From Tabrizicola sp. (GTDB lineage: Bacteria; Pseudomonadota; Alphaproteobacteria; Rhodobacterales; Rhodobacteraceae), in NCBI GenBank assembly GCA_025458105.1, contig JALOTD010000012.1, positions 39,367-103,366 of the forward strand: a DNA stretch of 64,000 nt, in the 5' to 3' direction. Below the pieces are notes generated by a model. The model was not told where the DNA came from. It made no database searches and saw nothing but the letters and a program-made list of their open reading frames with translations. A program made the position numbers and the translations under genes. Below, in pieces: positions 1 to 8,891 of the stretch; positions within the stretch are counted from its first letter, which is position 1; each line of letters begins with the position of its first letter.

Positions 1-189
1 TATCTTTCGAAGGGAGATACACCCGATCCGGCCATTGCGGCGGCTATCACACAGGGCTGGGAGAAGCTGGCAAATGGTGGGGTCAAGGTGCGATGGGTCG
101 GTGGTGATCATCTGAGTATGCTACACGCCCCGCATATCGAAGGGGTCGCCGCTGCGCTGGAAGACGACCTGAAGGACGCGTCTCAATGA
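1..189 (+). CDS. C-terminal end of a thioesterase domain (NRPS/PKS-type gene, 5' truncated by window)
   Basis: The first 62 codons are an open frame that enters from outside the window and stops at 187-189. The residues include GDHLSML followed by APHIEGVAAAL, the GxH motif carrying the catalytic histidine of type I thioesterases at the end of nonribosomal peptide and polyketide synthases. Such domains release the finished product from a carrier protein. The next gene is a phosphopantetheinyl transferase whose ATG overlaps this stop (ATGA), which fits a carrier-protein assembly line. Only the last part is visible, so the rest of the enzyme and its product cannot be judged. Confidence 0.7.
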   Translation, partial: YLSKGDTPDPAIAAAITQGWEKLANGGVKVRWVGGDHLSMLHAPHIEGVAAALEDDLKDASQ

Positions 190-863
190 CCCTCAGCTTT
201 CGTCATGCGCTTCCAACGCTTCCGCCCGGGCTTGCGCTGCGCATCTGTCGTCTGGACGATGACGGCGATATCGCGTTGCATCAGGCCGCATCTACTTTGG
301 CCAAAGTTGAACTTGACCGAGCGGCAGCGTTTAACTTTGATCGTGACCGAAACCGGTTCGTGCGCGCCCGTGGCTTTCTGCGGCGCGAGGTATCGGCCGT
401 CCTGGGATACCATCCGGAAAAACTGGCCATTCGGATCGGACCGCATGGAAAACCCTTTGTGGACGGTCATTCTCTGGGGTTCAATCTAAGCCATAGTGCC
501 GGTTTAGCGGTCCTGGCACTGAATGCCGATGGGCCGGTTGGCGTTGACGTGGAGTCGCTTGCGCTGGTGCGAAACACGGCTGATCTGTGCGAGACCTGTC
601 TTACCTTCGCCGAAAGAAACGCCCTTAAGGCGGCGCCAGACGCAAGCCGTGACTCACGTTTCCTGGCCTTTTGGACCGCAAAAGAGGCCGCGGTGAAACT
701 GACGGGAACGGGCTGGAGTGTAGAGCCCAAGACCGTCGAATTGAGCCTGGTCGGAGGTCTTCCAATGGCAGTACAGACCCCACCTGCTCGCCTGATCTCC
801 ATCCCGGTTCCGGGACATCTGTGCTATATGGCTCTGCCCGCCAACGAAGAGGCGTCAAGGTGA
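186..863 (+). CDS. 4'-phosphopantetheinyl transferase (Sfp/EntD type)
   Basis: 225 aa, the usual length of Sfp-type transferases, which move the phosphopantetheine arm of coenzyme A onto carrier-protein serines. Visible family motifs in order: GKPFV near residue 88, FNLSHS near 98, the Mg-binding GVDVE near 118 and FWTAKEAAVK near 161, the WxxKEA signature. It overlaps the upstream thioesterase-containing gene by four bases (ATGA) and the downstream methyltransferase by four bases (GTGA), so the three are probably translated together. It most likely activates the carrier domains of the synthase that precedes it. Confidence 0.93.
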   Translation: MTLSFRHALPTLPPGLALRICRLDDDGDIALHQAASTLAKVELDRAAAFNFDRDRNRFVRARGFLRREVSAVLGYHPEKLAIRIGPHGKPFVDGHSLGFNLSHSAGLAVLALNADGPVGVDVESLALVRNTADLCETCLTFAERNALKAAPDASRDSRFLAFWTAKEAAVKLTGTGWSVEPKTVELSLVGGLPMAVQTPPARLISIPVPGHLCYMALPANEEASR

Positions 864-1720
864 GACAAGCGATACGCAACTTTGGCCGTGTGATCTACGG
901 CACAGCTTTGGAGCGCCTGCGACCCGATCTTGTCCGCAAGCTGGACAGCGATATCTCCGGGCAGAAATCTCCGGGTGACGTCCAGGCAAAGGCCGCAATT
1001 CTTTATGCGCGCCTTCGACGTGCCAGGCTTTTTGGCAATCGGGCTGCGGCGGAAAGCGCGCTGCGGGCCTGGTGGCAGGCCGAGACGGCCGACTACTTCT
1101 ATGATGGATATCGGGCTAGGTTCGACAAGTGGTTCTTCGGGCCGCACCAGATGCTGATTGAGAAGCTGTGCGACCATGTCGCTTCCGCCGGATTGACCGA
1201 GCTTATCGAGATCGGTTGCGGCGATGGCCGCGCACTAGCCCACTGCGCCAAGCGCATGCCCGGTCTCAAGCGCCTGGTCGGGCTGGACGTCAACGCGGAT
1301 ATCATCGCCCGCAATCGCGCAACGCCCTTCGGCGACCCGCGCATAGGCTTTGAGGCCGGAGAGGCTGGTGCCTGGATCGCAGCACGACCGGCGCCGGGCC
1401 GGGTCCTGCTCAGCTATGGAGGCGTGATGGAATACCTTGCGCCGGAAACCTTGGCGGCTCTTCTGTCTGGGGTCGCCACCCATCGCCCGGCCGCTGTTGC
1501 ACTGTGCGAGCCGGTTGCCCCGGAACATGATCTTGACCGCGAAACCGGGGCGATCATGTTCGGATATGAAAGTTCATTTTCTCATAACCATGCGTATCAA
1601 TTGCAGGCGGCAGGGTTCAGCATTCTTTGGCAGCAAGAACTGCTATTGGATGGTATCCGCTGGATGATGATTGTCGCAGAAGCAGGAAAGCAGGATGCGG
1701 TCACTTCTTCAAAAGCATGA
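860..1720 (+). CDS. class I SAM-dependent methyltransferase
   Basis: 286 aa when started at the GTG at 860, which overlaps the stop of the transferase gene. The open frame runs further upstream, but that part lies inside the preceding gene and looks non-coding. The central region holds a Rossmann-type SAM-binding motif, LIEIGCGDGRALAHC, followed by GLDVNADIIARNRA with the acidic residue expected to bind the ribose. The C-terminal half is less recognisable. Its place in the operon suggests tailoring of the NRPS/PKS product or of a glycan; the substrate is unknown. Confidence 0.8.
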   Translation: MRQAIRNFGRVIYGTALERLRPDLVRKLDSDISGQKSPGDVQAKAAILYARLRRARLFGNRAAAESALRAWWQAETADYFYDGYRARFDKWFFGPHQMLIEKLCDHVASAGLTELIEIGCGDGRALAHCAKRMPGLKRLVGLDVNADIIARNRATPFGDPRIGFEAGEAGAWIAARPAPGRVLLSYGGVMEYLAPETLAALLSGVATHRPAAVALCEPVAPEHDLDRETGAIMFGYESSFSHNHAYQLQAAGFSILWQQELLLDGIRWMMIVAEAGKQDAVTSSKA

Positions 1721-2489
1721 AATCTGGGTCTTCTTTGCCCTGATCATCGTCGCAAACACTGTCTTCATTTTTGCGATTCACGAGGGTCACCTACCTTTCA
1801 AGCTCTACAATACCGGGCGCTTTCTGCTGCTCGGCGCTGTTCTGGTTGCTGTTGTTGCCTTGTCACGGGGCTTCGGCGGCGTGACGTCACTTCTGGCCCC
1901 GCTGACCCGGTGGCGCGTGTCACCGGCATGGTACCTTTTTGCTGCGCTTTGGGCCGTCTCCTTGTGTAGCGTCTTCGTCATTGTCCATGCGGCAGTGACC
2001 GGGTCCTGGCCAGAGGCGTTCGCGCCGGGTCTTGAGACGATGCTCCAACCATCAGTGTTCCGGACCGTCCTTATTGGTGCCCTTATTGGAGAGATCGTTT
2101 GGGTCTCATACGCCTTTGCGCGTCTGGCACCGCAACTTGGAACCATCGTAACGGCTCTCGTCGTAGGTACCGTCTGGACCGGTTGGTGGGTTCCGATCGC
2201 AATAATGAATGTCGGCGTGATCCCTGACTTGCCACTGGTGGCATTGTGGATCAACATGATCGGCATCGCCCTGGTTTGCGGGATCGTCTACGGGCACACC
2301 CGCAGTGGTCTTCTGGTTCTTCTTTTGCAGTTCGGTGTGAACTCGTCGATCGTCGTGTTCCCAGTTTCGCCGTCCACAGGTGGCATATCGGTCTATTGGG
2401 CTTTTTCCATAGCATACCTTGCAGCAGCCTTGTTGCTTCTGATGCTGTGGCCCCCACGGCCAACCCCCGCTTTTGGCGAAAAGCACTAG
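1695..2489 (+). CDS. polytopic membrane protein, CPBP/CAAX-protease-like
   Basis: 264 aa from the ATG at 1695, which has a GGAAAG element upstream; an alternative start at 1671 adds eight residues. It has about seven to eight hydrophobic segments. Around residues 140-150 the sequence GEIVWVSYAFARL sits where CPBP-family proteins carry the EExxxR motif, but here the second glutamate is missing, so protease activity is doubtful. The start lies inside the methyltransferase gene (26-base overlap), so it belongs to the same transcript. A role in export, immunity or processing linked to the biosynthetic genes is only an inference. Confidence 0.6.
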   Translation: MRSLLQKHEIWVFFALIIVANTVFIFAIHEGHLPFKLYNTGRFLLLGAVLVAVVALSRGFGGVTSLLAPLTRWRVSPAWYLFAALWAVSLCSVFVIVHAAVTGSWPEAFAPGLETMLQPSVFRTVLIGALIGEIVWVSYAFARLAPQLGTIVTALVVGTVWTGWWVPIAIMNVGVIPDLPLVALWINMIGIALVCGIVYGHTRSGLLVLLLQFGVNSSIVVFPVSPSTGGISVYWAFSIAYLAAALLLLMLWPPRPTPAFGEKH

Positions 2490-2673
2490 ACCGTTGGGGA
2501 AACCGACACGTCCAAGGCCGCTTTTCCGCATAGGGACTATATGCTAGTCATGTCAGGGTAATGTATCGCTGTGGACAAGCGCTGAAACTGGCTAGGACCG
2601 TTCGACCTTGCAGGGGCGTCCGCATTTGCGTTCTGAGGCGCGAAGAATTCTTACGGGACTGTCGAGCTGACGA

Positions 2674-3456
2674 ATGAAGGCCTTTTGCATCAATCTTGAC
2701 CGGCGACAAGACCGCCGTGACCGTATGTGGTCAGAGTTTCAGAGATTGGGGGTCGAGGTTGAGCGTGTAGCCGCCGTTGATGGCAGCCTTCCCGACTTCA
2801 CCGCAATCACGGCTTCTCTCAAGCCTGGCGCAAGCGGGCTGCGTCTCGGACCTGGGGCCTACGCCTGTTTCCAAAGTCACCGGCTGTGCTGGCAGAAATT
2901 GCTGGAAAGCGGCGATCCGCATGCGATGGTTCTGGAGGACGATCTGATCATCGCCGAAGATTTCGCCCGTTTCCTGACCGATGGCTGGGTTCCCACAGAT
3001 GCAGATGTCGTCAAACTGGAAACCCGCGAAGTTCGAGTGCAGCTGGATCGCCGGATCGTTCCCCTCAATCGTGGGCGTTATCTGGCACAGCTGCGGTCAT
3101 CGCATTTCGGAACTGGCTGCTATGTGATCTCTGCCGTGGCAGCCGAGCGTCTGCACCGTCAGACTGAAACCGTTCTGGACGCCATCGACGAGGTGATCTT
3201 TGATGCGCGAAGCCCGGTTTTCAGGATGACCAGAATCTATCAGATGGTGCCAGCACCAGTGATCCAGGGCGACCAGCGCCCCGGATCAAGCGTCAGCGCC
3301 GCCTGGGCGGCGACTTCGATCAACAACCGCTTTGGGCCTGGCGAGACGGCGGGCTCTGACGAGCTTTCGCTACCTGGACGCATTTTGCGGCGTCTGAAGG
3401 CCGAGGCTCGTGCAGCTTTGCACGGGACCCGCTATACGTTTGTGGGTCACGGTTAA
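2674..3456 (+). CDS. glycosyltransferase family 25 (LPS-type)
   Basis: 260 aa. The N-terminus MKAFCINLDRRQDRRDRM is the hallmark of GT25 enzymes, which transfer hexoses to lipooligosaccharide or protein. AMVLEDDLIIAEDF near residue 85 contains the ExDD-type motif that binds the nucleotide-sugar metal ion. A 184-bp spacer separates it from the membrane protein upstream, and no strong terminator or promoter is evident in that spacer. Downstream it meets the minus-strand glycosyltransferase operon head on. The substrate is unknown. Confidence 0.88.
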   Translation: MKAFCINLDRRQDRRDRMWSEFQRLGVEVERVAAVDGSLPDFTAITASLKPGASGLRLGPGAYACFQSHRLCWQKLLESGDPHAMVLEDDLIIAEDFARFLTDGWVPTDADVVKLETREVRVQLDRRIVPLNRGRYLAQLRSSHFGTGCYVISAVAAERLHRQTETVLDAIDEVIFDARSPVFRMTRIYQMVPAPVIQGDQRPGSSVSAAWAATSINNRFGPGETAGSDELSLPGRILRRLKAEARAALHGTRYTFVGHG

Positions 3457-3505
3457 ACCCGCCGCCCGCCGCATATCAAAGCCCTTGACCCACGAGGCAA
3501 CAACG

Positions 3506-4669
3506 CTATCGGGCAAATACTGATTGCAACGTTTGCGCACGTCGTGCGGCAACATCCGACCAGCCAAAACCCTGCACCAGGTTTCGGGCTGCTGTCCCCA
3601 GGTGTTGCCGTCGTTCGACCGAGGCCGCAAGACTTGCAAGGGCGTCAACAAACGCATCGGTATCAGCCGGATCGATGGATTCCATCACGCCTGGGGTATC
3701 TATCATTCGACCGCCACCTGCCCGAGAAGCAAGAATGGGCAGACCATGCAATGCGGCTTCATAGGTCACAAGCGGATCGCCTTCCTCGATCGAAGGAATG
3801 ACGAAAACATCTGCGCGGGCAAGCTGGGCATGCACATCATTGACGAAGCCAACCGCCTCGACCCGGTCGCTGTCCAAAAGGTCGCGATAGCGGTCGCGGA
3901 TTGCTGGTTCGATCTTGCCGACCAGCAAAAGCCGGTGCCGACCACCCAGGCGCGACCAGGCGTCCAGAAAATGGTGCATCCCCTTGCGTATGCAGGCAAA
4001 GCCGCAAAACACAAACACGATTCCATCTTGATCCCGGCGCGGTCGCCGAACTGGGGGAGCCAGCGCAAGATCAGTTCCATAGCTTGACGGCAGGATGCCG
4101 TGGCTCAGCGGAGAGTTCGCCAATGCTTCTTCAACGCCCTTGCTCGGAGCAAATATCGCGCTGGCGCACTGGTACTTTTCTTCCTCTTCGCGAATACGGG
4201 CGTCAGTGATGCCATGCGCCGGCGCGGCACCAAAGGCATCATAGGCGGCATCGAGAACTCGCTTAGCGGCAGCCATGCGTGTGTTGATCCCCTCCAGAAC
4301 GATGGGGACACCCCTCTTGTGCAAAGCGATGTGGGTCTGCAGCGACACACTCGGCCAAAGATAGGCAATGTCACCGTCGTCAACACTCTCGAGGAACTGT
4401 CGCTCTATCCTGCGAGACGCGGTCGCAGCAATCCAAGGGTACGGCAAGGCGGAAAAGACCGGCGGGACCGCAAGGCGCATCGGCAGATCTGGCGCGGCAG
4501 TCCGGCGTCGAACCGCGTGAACGTCAACCGGATACCCCGCCCTGTGCATCCCCTGCAGGATACTAAGGCAAGTATGGCTTGGGCCTACTCCGTCACAAGC
4601 CATTGGAAGAAGTGTTCTCAACGGCATGCCATTCGTTTGGCGCATTTGCGGAATCGCGTGCACTTTCAT
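3506..4669 (-). CDS. glycosyltransferase family 4 (GT-B fold)
   Basis: 387 aa from the ATG at 4669; an internal ATG 14 codons later is possible. The C-terminal half carries the retaining GT4 signature: IVFVFCGFACIRKGMHHFLDAW with the E-x7-E region EGDPLVTYEAALHGLP, where the nucleotide sugar binds. It is the third gene of a minus-strand operon after asnB and a GT2 gene, with 70 bp to its upstream neighbour. The combination of amidotransferase and two glycosyltransferases points to exopolysaccharide, O-antigen or capsule assembly. Confidence 0.88.
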   Translation of the reverse strand: MKVHAIPQMRQTNGMPLRTLLPMACDGVGPSHTCLSILQGMHRAGYPVDVHAVRRRTAAPDLPMRLAVPPVFSALPYPWIAATASRRIERQFLESVDDGDIAYLWPSVSLQTHIALHKRGVPIVLEGINTRMAAAKRVLDAAYDAFGAAPAHGITDARIREEEEKYQCASAIFAPSKGVEEALANSPLSHGILPSSYGTDLALAPPVRRPRRDQDGIVFVFCGFACIRKGMHHFLDAWSRLGGRHRLLLVGKIEPAIRDRYRDLLDSDRVEAVGFVNDVHAQLARADVFVIPSIEEGDPLVTYEAALHGLPILASRAGGGRMIDTPGVMESIDPADTDAFVDALASLAASVERRQHLGTAARNLVQGFGWSDVAARRAQTLQSVFAR

Positions 4670-4739
4670 TCGTCCAAGTCAGATCCCCGATCGAACCCTT
4701 CACCAATGACCATGAACACGCAAAACCTTGAGTATCTCA

Positions 4740-5639
4740 TCATGGTTTCTGTCGCCAGGTGACTTCAGCGTTGTGCCCCCTGAAAAGCATCACGCCAAGC
4801 ATGGATTTGCTGCGATAAAGGCGGATTGCGCACAGGCAGGCGAAAGCTGTGGCGCGCTCTCGCAGTCCAGAAATCCGGCTTGATCGCAAGATCAAAGGGA
4901 CCTCTTTCAGCGGCGATACGGCCATTGCCATGGCCCGAAGAAACCATTTCACCTTGCCCGCATTGGTCGTGGTTTTTTCGGGATAGTCGTGCGCGATATG
5001 GCGAGCCCATTTCTGCGCCAGTTCATGAAACGACTTCCGGGCGGGATGATAGACAATCATCCTGGGCACATAGTCGATACGGTAGCCAAGCGCGCGCGCC
5101 CGTCGACCCCAGTCACGGTCTTCCGCAATGTCGATACCACCAAATGGGCCGACGTGACGCAATATCTCTGCCCGCGTTGCCAAGTTGCCTGTCCCAGAAT
5201 AGCCCTCGGCTATGTGTTGTTGGTTTCGGAAGGAAAAGATCGCCTCGTACGGCTCAAGGAAAGTCGGTTTTGCCGGGTCAGCATATCCGACGCGCACGTC
5301 TCCACCAATGATCTGGGTATCTGGCAGGCCAAATCTTGCTTCAATGGCCGCCAGCCAGCCTGAATCTGCGTGGCAATCGGCATCGATGAAGGCCAGCACT
5401 TCCCCAACAGCCGACGCAGCCCCGGTATTGCGCGCAGGCCCCGGTCCTGGCGTCACTTCAGACAGAAGTTTCACGGTCGGAAATGCATCGCATACCGCTT
5501 GTGGCATGCGGTCGGATCCGTTGTCCACGACGATAATCTCGACTTCGGCTGCATGGCCGGTCTGGCTTGTCAGCCGCTCAAGGCACTGCCGAAGGTAGTC
5601 TTCCTGGTTGAAATGCGGGACTATGACAGAGATACGCAT
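4740..5639 (-). CDS. glycosyltransferase family 2 (GT-A fold)
   Basis: 299 aa. It opens with MRISVIVPHFNQEDYLRQC, followed by IIVVDNGSD and later VLAFIDADCHADSGWL, the nucleotide-binding and DxD-type motifs of GT2 enzymes. RNTGAASAVGE between them is also typical. The C-terminus has weak hydrophobic stretches but no clear multi-helix domain. It starts 12 bp after the stop of the asparagine-synthase-like gene, so the two are co-transcribed. Donor and acceptor cannot be assigned from sequence. Confidence 0.9.
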   Translation of the reverse strand: MRISVIVPHFNQEDYLRQCLERLTSQTGHAAEVEIIVVDNGSDRMPQAVCDAFPTVKLLSEVTPGPGPARNTGAASAVGEVLAFIDADCHADSGWLAAIEARFGLPDTQIIGGDVRVGYADPAKPTFLEPYEAIFSFRNQQHIAEGYSGTGNLATRAEILRHVGPFGGIDIAEDRDWGRRARALGYRIDYVPRMIVYHPARKSFHELAQKWARHIAHDYPEKTTTNAGKVKWFLRAMAMAVSPLKEVPLILRSSRISGLRERATAFACLCAIRLYRSKSMLGVMLFRGHNAEVTWRQKP

Positions 5640-5651
5640 AGCATGTAGGCC

Positions 5652-7523
5652 TCAAAAGAATTCTCTCATGAAAGTTTCAAGGGCGAAAAGCGACCAGAGG
5701 GTCTTTGAATGGTCAGTCCGACCGTTGGCATGTTCTTCAGCATAGCGCAGCACCTCACCGCGATTAAGGTAGTCGCGGGTCACGGCATCGCTGCCCAGCA
5801 CCAGGTCATGGAACTGCGCGCGAAGCGGGCCTCGAAACCAAACGTCTACAGGCATCCGAAAGCCGTTCTTCGGACGTCGCAACACCGCCTCTGGCAACCG
5901 CGGGCGAAGTGCCTCGCGCACAATGCGCTTTGTCGTACGGCCCTTGATCCGCCAATGCTCGGGCAGACTTGACGCATATTCTGCCAGCCGGATGTCCATG
6001 AACGGCGCACGGCCTTCGATCGAAGCCGCCATTGTCATGCTGTCCATGCGCTCCAACAGGTTATCGGGTAGCCAGGACGTCTGGTCAAAGTGCAAAACAC
6101 GCCGCAGAGGTGACGCATTGGCCGCAGCATTGAATGGCATTCTGGATATCGACCGGGTGTGGGGCGGTCCGATCCACATCCGGCTACGTTCATCTGGGCT
6201 CACCGCGCCGAACCAGCGGACCATGCGCCGCTCGAAATCTCGCTCGCACAGCGCGCGGCCGGCAATCCCGATCCGACGCCCCGTGCCCGGGATCAGCGCC
6301 CCTGTAGCTTTCATTGCAAGCCCGGCCAGCGCTGCCAGTACGGATCCTGCGAAAGGTCCGGCAAAGGCTTCGGCCAAGTGCTTTGGATATCCCGCGAAAA
6401 GTTCGTCCGAGCCTTCGCCTGACAACACGACCTTTACGTGGCGAGCGGCTTCCATTGACATCATGTAGATTGGCAGGTCGGCCGTCTCGCTCATCGGTGC
6501 GCCGCGATGGCGGCTCAGCAGCGGCAGAAGACCAAGCATCTGGTCAACCTCCAGTTCGACAGGCGTATGAATAGTCCCCAGCAGCCGGGCTGTTTCGGCG
6601 GCTGCAGGCAGTTCTGCATCCGGATCGCCCCGGAAGCCGACCGAAAACGTCCGGATCTCGGGTACGCCTAGATGCCGAAGAGTGGCAACGATCGAGGTGG
6701 AGTCCAGTCCGCTGGACAGGAAGGCACCAATCGGAACATCCGCCCGCATCCGCAACCTGACGGCTTCATCGAAGACTTCCAGGAAACCCGCAACCGCGTC
6801 GGCGGGGACTGGCAGACGCCCGCCCCCCTCCGCCTCGGGCGGCGTCCAGTAGCGACGTTCCTGCCAAGCGCCATCCTGCCACCGGATCAGGCTTCCGGGG
6901 GCCAACTTTCGGATCCCGCGAAAAAAGGTGTTCGGTCCCGGCACGTAGCGCCAACACAGATATTCGTGCAGCGATTCATGGTCGAGTGTGGCCGTGATTC
7001 CCGGATAGTCGAGAAGGGCTGCGATCTCTGATGCGAAAACGATCCCTTCACCGCGGCTCTCCGCAAGGACGGAAAAGTACACGGGCTTCTTTCCGAACGG
7101 GTCGCGCGCCAGCGTAACCGAGTTGTCCGACCGGTCATGCAACGCAAAGGCGTACATGCCGCGAAACCTGTCAAGACTGGCTTGACCCCAAGCGCGCCAG
7201 GCCTCAAGAATGACCTCCGTGTCGGAAGACGTGCGCAAGACCGCCCCAAGCGCAAGCAGATCTGTCCGTATTTCCAGGTAGTTGTAGATTTCCCCGTTGA
7301 AGACGATGGTAAATCGACCATCGTGACTTTGCATCGGTTGATCACCCGTTGCCAGATCGATGATCGAAAGCCGACGATGTCCAAGCGCGGCAGTGGTTCC
7401 ATTCCCGAGCGGCATAAAGGCATGGCCATCGCCATCCGGACCCCGGTGGCTGATGCGATCGGTCATCTTGCGAAGGATTGCATCGCTCTGCGCTAAACCG
7501 ATCCAGCCCGCGATCCCGCACAT
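5652..7523 (-). CDS. asnB: asparagine synthase (glutamine-hydrolysing) family protein
   Basis: 623 aa from the ATG at 7523, chosen because cysteine 2 must become the N-terminal nucleophile (MCGIAGWIG) of the glutaminase domain. A longer frame starting with GTG at 7535 would hide it. The N-terminal class II amidotransferase domain shows SHRGPDGDG and FNGEIYNY. The C-terminal synthetase domain shows the ATP-binding SSGLDSTS and later SGEGSDELFAGY. An AGGAG lies upstream of the start. In glycosyltransferase clusters this family amidates sugar acids or other envelope precursors rather than free aspartate, so the symbol indicates family, not proven substrate. Confidence 0.9.
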   Translation of the reverse strand: MCGIAGWIGLAQSDAILRKMTDRISHRGPDGDGHAFMPLGNGTTAALGHRRLSIIDLATGDQPMQSHDGRFTIVFNGEIYNYLEIRTDLLALGAVLRTSSDTEVILEAWRAWGQASLDRFRGMYAFALHDRSDNSVTLARDPFGKKPVYFSVLAESRGEGIVFASEIAALLDYPGITATLDHESLHEYLCWRYVPGPNTFFRGIRKLAPGSLIRWQDGAWQERRYWTPPEAEGGGRLPVPADAVAGFLEVFDEAVRLRMRADVPIGAFLSSGLDSTSIVATLRHLGVPEIRTFSVGFRGDPDAELPAAAETARLLGTIHTPVELEVDQMLGLLPLLSRHRGAPMSETADLPIYMMSMEAARHVKVVLSGEGSDELFAGYPKHLAEAFAGPFAGSVLAALAGLAMKATGALIPGTGRRIGIAGRALCERDFERRMVRWFGAVSPDERSRMWIGPPHTRSISRMPFNAAANASPLRRVLHFDQTSWLPDNLLERMDSMTMAASIEGRAPFMDIRLAEYASSLPEHWRIKGRTTKRIVREALRPRLPEAVLRRPKNGFRMPVDVWFRGPLRAQFHDLVLGSDAVTRDYLNRGEVLRYAEEHANGRTDHSKTLWSLFALETFMREFF

Positions 7524-7715
7524 TGCTGCCTGCACTCCTGACTTTCCGTGTGCAGACTATCGGTTTGGGCACCCCAGGGTCCAGCTAGATTGCTGGTGAA
7601 GGAACAAACAGAGCGTTAATTGACAAGGTGATGGGAAGGAAACGACACTCTGCGCCCAAGTCGTGGCATTTTCCGGTGCATATGCAGCACCTAAGCTAAG
7701 CCATCACCCAGGCAA

Positions 7716-8891
7716 TCACCTCTGCCCGGCCTTGTCTTGCAAGTCATGCGCGACCTTGCGAACTGCATCCAGCATCCCGCCCTGCGCGGTTGTCGGCTGC
7801 CAGCCCCGGCGCGTCAGAATACCGATCACGCGGGGGGCGTCGTCCAGCGGGACCCGCACCGCAACCAGCGCACCCAGCGCAATCTCGGGCCGCACCTGCA
7901 GCGCCGATATGAATCCCAGGTGGTCGGACTGTGCCAACAGTTCCCGCATCAGGATCAGCGACCCTGTCTCCACCAGACTGGCCGGAGCCTCAGGGAACAG
8001 CGCCGCGAAGGCTGCCCGACCCGGGGTGCCTTCGGGCGGAAGAACCCAGGGGTACCCTGCCAAACCTGCATTCGTACGCGACTTCTCAGCAGGATGTCCA
8101 GGACGACAGACCACGGCCATCCGGTCTTCCAAAAGTGCCTCCTGCGTCAGGTCCGGCACCACCTCCCCCGGCCGCAAGGCTCCGATCAAGAAGTCGATCT
8201 CGCCCCGCCGAAGGCCCAACAGTAACTCACGAAACGGCCCCTCCACCACCTTCACCCGCAATGTCGGCCGTTCCACACGGAACCGAGCCAACGCCGGACC
8301 TAGTAGGCTAGACCTCGAAAGGGGCATCCCCCCAATCACGATCCGCCCCACCTCCCGCCCCTGCATTTCGGCCAGGTCAGCCCAGGCCTGATCCATTTCA
8401 GCCTGCAGGAGCCGCGCTGCAACCGCCAGCCTTTGTGTGGAGCGGGCCGCAATCACACCATGGCGTGTACGATCAAACAGTGCCCGGCCTGCTTCTCCTT
8501 CTATCTGCGCAACTGCCCGATGAACTGTCGGCTGCGCCACTCCCAGCCGACGCGCTGCTTCCGAGAAGCTTTCGGCCTCCACGACCGCTACCAATGCCTG
8601 CAACTGCGCCATCGTTGCCGTCAGCACCAACCGGGGGGCCAGATCGGCCAGCGCCGTATCCAGCACCGATAGTGCCCGGTCGATCCGTTCGATCAGCCTA
8701 AGCCCCGCTTCTGTCGGCAATAATCCCTGTGGTCGCCGGTCGAAAAGTCGTAGCCCCACCTGCCGTTCCAACCCCGCCACGGCGAGTGTTACCGCAGGTT
8801 GCGTCAGCCTGGTCGCGCTTGCTGCTCTCGCTGCAGACCCCGTGCGCCCGATGTCGCGGATGATCCGCAGGTGGCGTAAGCTTGGCGTCAT
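7716..8891 (-). CDS. LysR-family regulator with two tandem winged-helix domains
   Basis: 391 aa, about 90 longer than a normal LysR regulator. Residues 1-85 form a LysR DNA-binding domain (ATRLTQPAVTLAVAGLERQVGLRLFDR). Residues 92-175 form a second complete one (SFSEAARRLGVAQPTVHRAVAQIEG, then ALFDRTRHG). The substrate-binding domain begins near residue 188 (GRIVIGGMPLSRSSLLGP). The start overlaps the stop of the DUF1932-type dehydrogenase gene by four bases, so both come from one minus-strand transcript. That transcript diverges from the GalB-like gene, and the protein is the likely regulator of this aromatic-acid cluster. Tandem-HTH LysR proteins are known but uncommon. Confidence 0.9.
   Translation of the reverse strand: MTPSLRHLRIIRDIGRTGSAARAASATRLTQPAVTLAVAGLERQVGLRLFDRRPQGLLPTEAGLRLIERIDRALSVLDTALADLAPRLVLTATMAQLQALVAVVEAESFSEAARRLGVAQPTVHRAVAQIEGEAGRALFDRTRHGVIAARSTQRLAVAARLLQAEMDQAWADLAEMQGREVGRIVIGGMPLSRSSLLGPALARFRVERPTLRVKVVEGPFRELLLGLRRGEIDFLIGALRPGEVVPDLTQEALLEDRMAVVCRPGHPAEKSRTNAGLAGYPWVLPPEGTPGRAAFAALFPEAPASLVETGSLILMRELLAQSDHLGFISALQVRPEIALGALVAVRVPLDDAPRVIGILTRRGWQPTTAQGGMLDAVRKVAHDLQDKAGQR

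Noticed and set aside
671..860. Longer N-terminus for the methyltransferase from 671
   Set aside because: It lies wholly within the phosphopantetheinyl transferase gene and reads as an out-of-frame shadow. The GTG at 860 overlaps the upstream stop as elsewhere in this operon.
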